Assembly: GCF_024166365.1 (NCBI RefSeq) | Contig: NC_064822.1 | Span: 104,528,823-104,592,822 of the forward strand | Direction of reading: 5' to 3' | DNA: 64,000 bases | Origin: Elephas maximus indicus | Lineage: Eukaryota; Chordata; Mammalia; Proboscidea; Elephantidae | Part shown: positions 62,461 to 64,000 of the stretch, piece by piece | How the letters are laid out: each line of letters opens with the position of its first letter | Position numbering within the stretch: position 1 is the first letter of the stretch | Notes under the pieces: generated by a model | Databases searched by the model: none | What the model was told of the DNA's origin: nothing | Seen by the model: the letters and a program-made list of their open reading frames with translations, nothing else | Position numbers and translations under genes: made by a program

Positions 62461-64000
62461 CATGGGATGAGGTAATCTCTCCCCCACCCCTTTTTCCCTA
62501 GCATCCAGACTGTTTGCATCCTTCAGACAAAGAGACTTAGCAAAAGCAGTCAGTCGAGCATCCATTAAGGGGTGGGGTCGAGGGGATGGGGAGAAAGAGG
62601 ACTGGATTAGAATGATTTTATGTTGCTTAAACTTTAAACCACAGTTAAAATCCCTATGTGTGGGTTTTCCTTACACTTAATCATAGATTTTGTGTTGAGA
62701 TGAAATATTTCCTGGGAAATTACCTCCAGCCCCTTCCTCATAGCATACTAAACTCGACTACATTCGATGAGGATTCAACATCCCTAATTGCTTTAAACTT
62801 AGGTAGGAGAGGAGATGGGAGTGATGCTTAAAATGGCTTGAGTAAATGTGACTTATTCATTTATTTATTTTTGTTATTTAAAAAAGTTTCAGTAATAAAG
62901 CCAATCAAAATGGTTTCTCAGGTGAAAGTAATTTATTTTCAGATCTTCTTTTGTGCTCGCCCCCAAAAAACAGCTAAACAAAAATGGTAATGGAAAGAAT
63001 AACCATATTAAACAGGGAACCACACAAGGAATTCTAATGCAGCAATAATTAAGATGTAACGAACATACACTAGTTAAATAATCTACTAGAAATAATAATT
63101 TACTGGATGTCTATGTAGTTTTTTGTTTTTTTTTTTTTTTTTTGGTATTGTGTATTGTTCCTAGAAGTGAATCATCTTTCCTGACATAGAACTGGGAAAT
63201 AGAAAGAGAAGGATTGATTTCAAAGGCTAGTACTACTTGTGTGTGCATTTATATTTCTGCATTGTTCTCCTTTCTGGAAAGCAACAATCAAAAAAAATAA
63301 CTGATACTAAATTAAAAAGCAGGAGATACGTAATGTAACAAGAAGACCATTTTGTAATGTCTGCATCTACAGATATTTGTATGCTGTGAGCTCAGTCACC
63401 GCATTTCTTTTTTATGTACTTCTTATGTGACTTCGGTGAATGTCCTCTGTGGCTGCGCTTCTAAGTGTGGGAACTGTAGCTAGCCTCACACCGTTGCTAT
63501 TCAACCAAAAGACTCTGGTGGTTGCTCAACTGCCCCTTGGGAACAAGAAGGCTTTGCTTCACCCGCAGGAAGTGGATTGCAGTAACATTCTTTTGCTAGT
63601 TAGAAAGTCTCCATTATCAGTAAGGATGGGCTATGCAGAATAAGTCTTTGGACTGGATACTACCTGATGTTGCTGGTGAAGTTTCAGAGGTAAAGAGGTT
63701 TGTTTTGGCACCAAAGTTGAAAAACTATATTTAGGCAGATAATTTTTTCCTTTTAATTTGCGGTGGCCGATTTTCAGGGTCTGCAGCACCAGCACCATTT
63801 ACAGTGCTCTGCAGACCCCATTCATACCTGCTGGGCTGGCAGGCAGAGCAGGGCATGGGAGGGAGGGACTTGAGACAGCTGCCGCAGGTTGTGGTGTGAC
63901 AGTGGCTGCCATGGATTTTTCCAGTCTGCCATCCACAGCTCTGCTTTACTTGTTCAAATTTGGGGCTGTAGTCTTCTCTAGGAAAAAATAAAACCTAATA
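62461..64000. other. TUBA1A upstream region, no gene recognised
   Basis: Mostly AT-rich with a T-run at 63120-63143. Short open frames near 63440 and 63758 have no recognisable domains. Neuronal regulatory elements may lie here by analogy with rodent TUBA1A, but I cannot point to specific sites. Confidence 0.4.

Overview
The window looks like nuclear DNA of a placental mammal, almost certainly an afrotherian (elephant, sirenian or relative). The evidence is about 18 full or partial copies of a tRNA-derived SINE with the AfroSINE body (starting GGAAACCCTGGTGG and ending TATGAGTCGGAATCGACTC plus GGCAATGGGTTTGG), and RTE (BovB-type) LINEs whose 3' tail is shared with that SINE. The exact species cannot be fixed from the sequence alone.

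Only two protein-coding genes can be supported, both alpha-tubulins on the minus strand. TUBA1B (CDS 13192-16670) and TUBA1A (CDS 58365-62225) each have four coding exons, an exon 1 that contributes only the start codon, and an intact 451-residue product. They are told apart by residues 232 and 340 (Ser/Ser in TUBA1B, Gly/Thr in TUBA1A) and by their 3' UTRs. The TUBA1B then TUBA1A order, same strand, about 45 kb apart, agrees with the mammalian alpha-tubulin cluster (human 12q13). TUBA1C would be expected beyond the right edge.

Layout: 1-13 kb is intergenic, with two RTE copies, MaLR LTRs, MIR and L2 remnants and AfroSINEs. 13-17 kb is TUBA1B with its CpG-rich promoter and a second CpG cluster inside intron 1. 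17-58 kb is an intergenic repeat field: L1 of at least three ages, AfroSINEs, MLT1/MLT2-type LTRs, a 65-66 bp minisatellite (30.6-31.0 kb), and one old L1 (42.9-54.0 kb) that has taken six later insertions, among them a 7.5 kb full-length but dead L1. 58-62.5 kb is TUBA1A with a TATA/CCAAT promoter. 62.5-64 kb is TUBA1A upstream DNA without a recognisable gene.

The most notable signals are these. (1) Near-perfect identity of the two tubulin genes across exon 2, intron 2 and most of exons 3-4, broken only by short islands of dense difference, two of them centred on the residues that distinguish the isotypes: a gene-conversion signature. (2) A sense reading frame that ends at the same stop in the 3' UTR of five L1 copies. 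(3) Well-preserved nested insertions with target-site duplications, including a three-layer SINE/L1/SINE nest. I found no convincing new enzyme, RNA or defence system. Repeat family names and percentage-type statements come from reading by eye, without a database.
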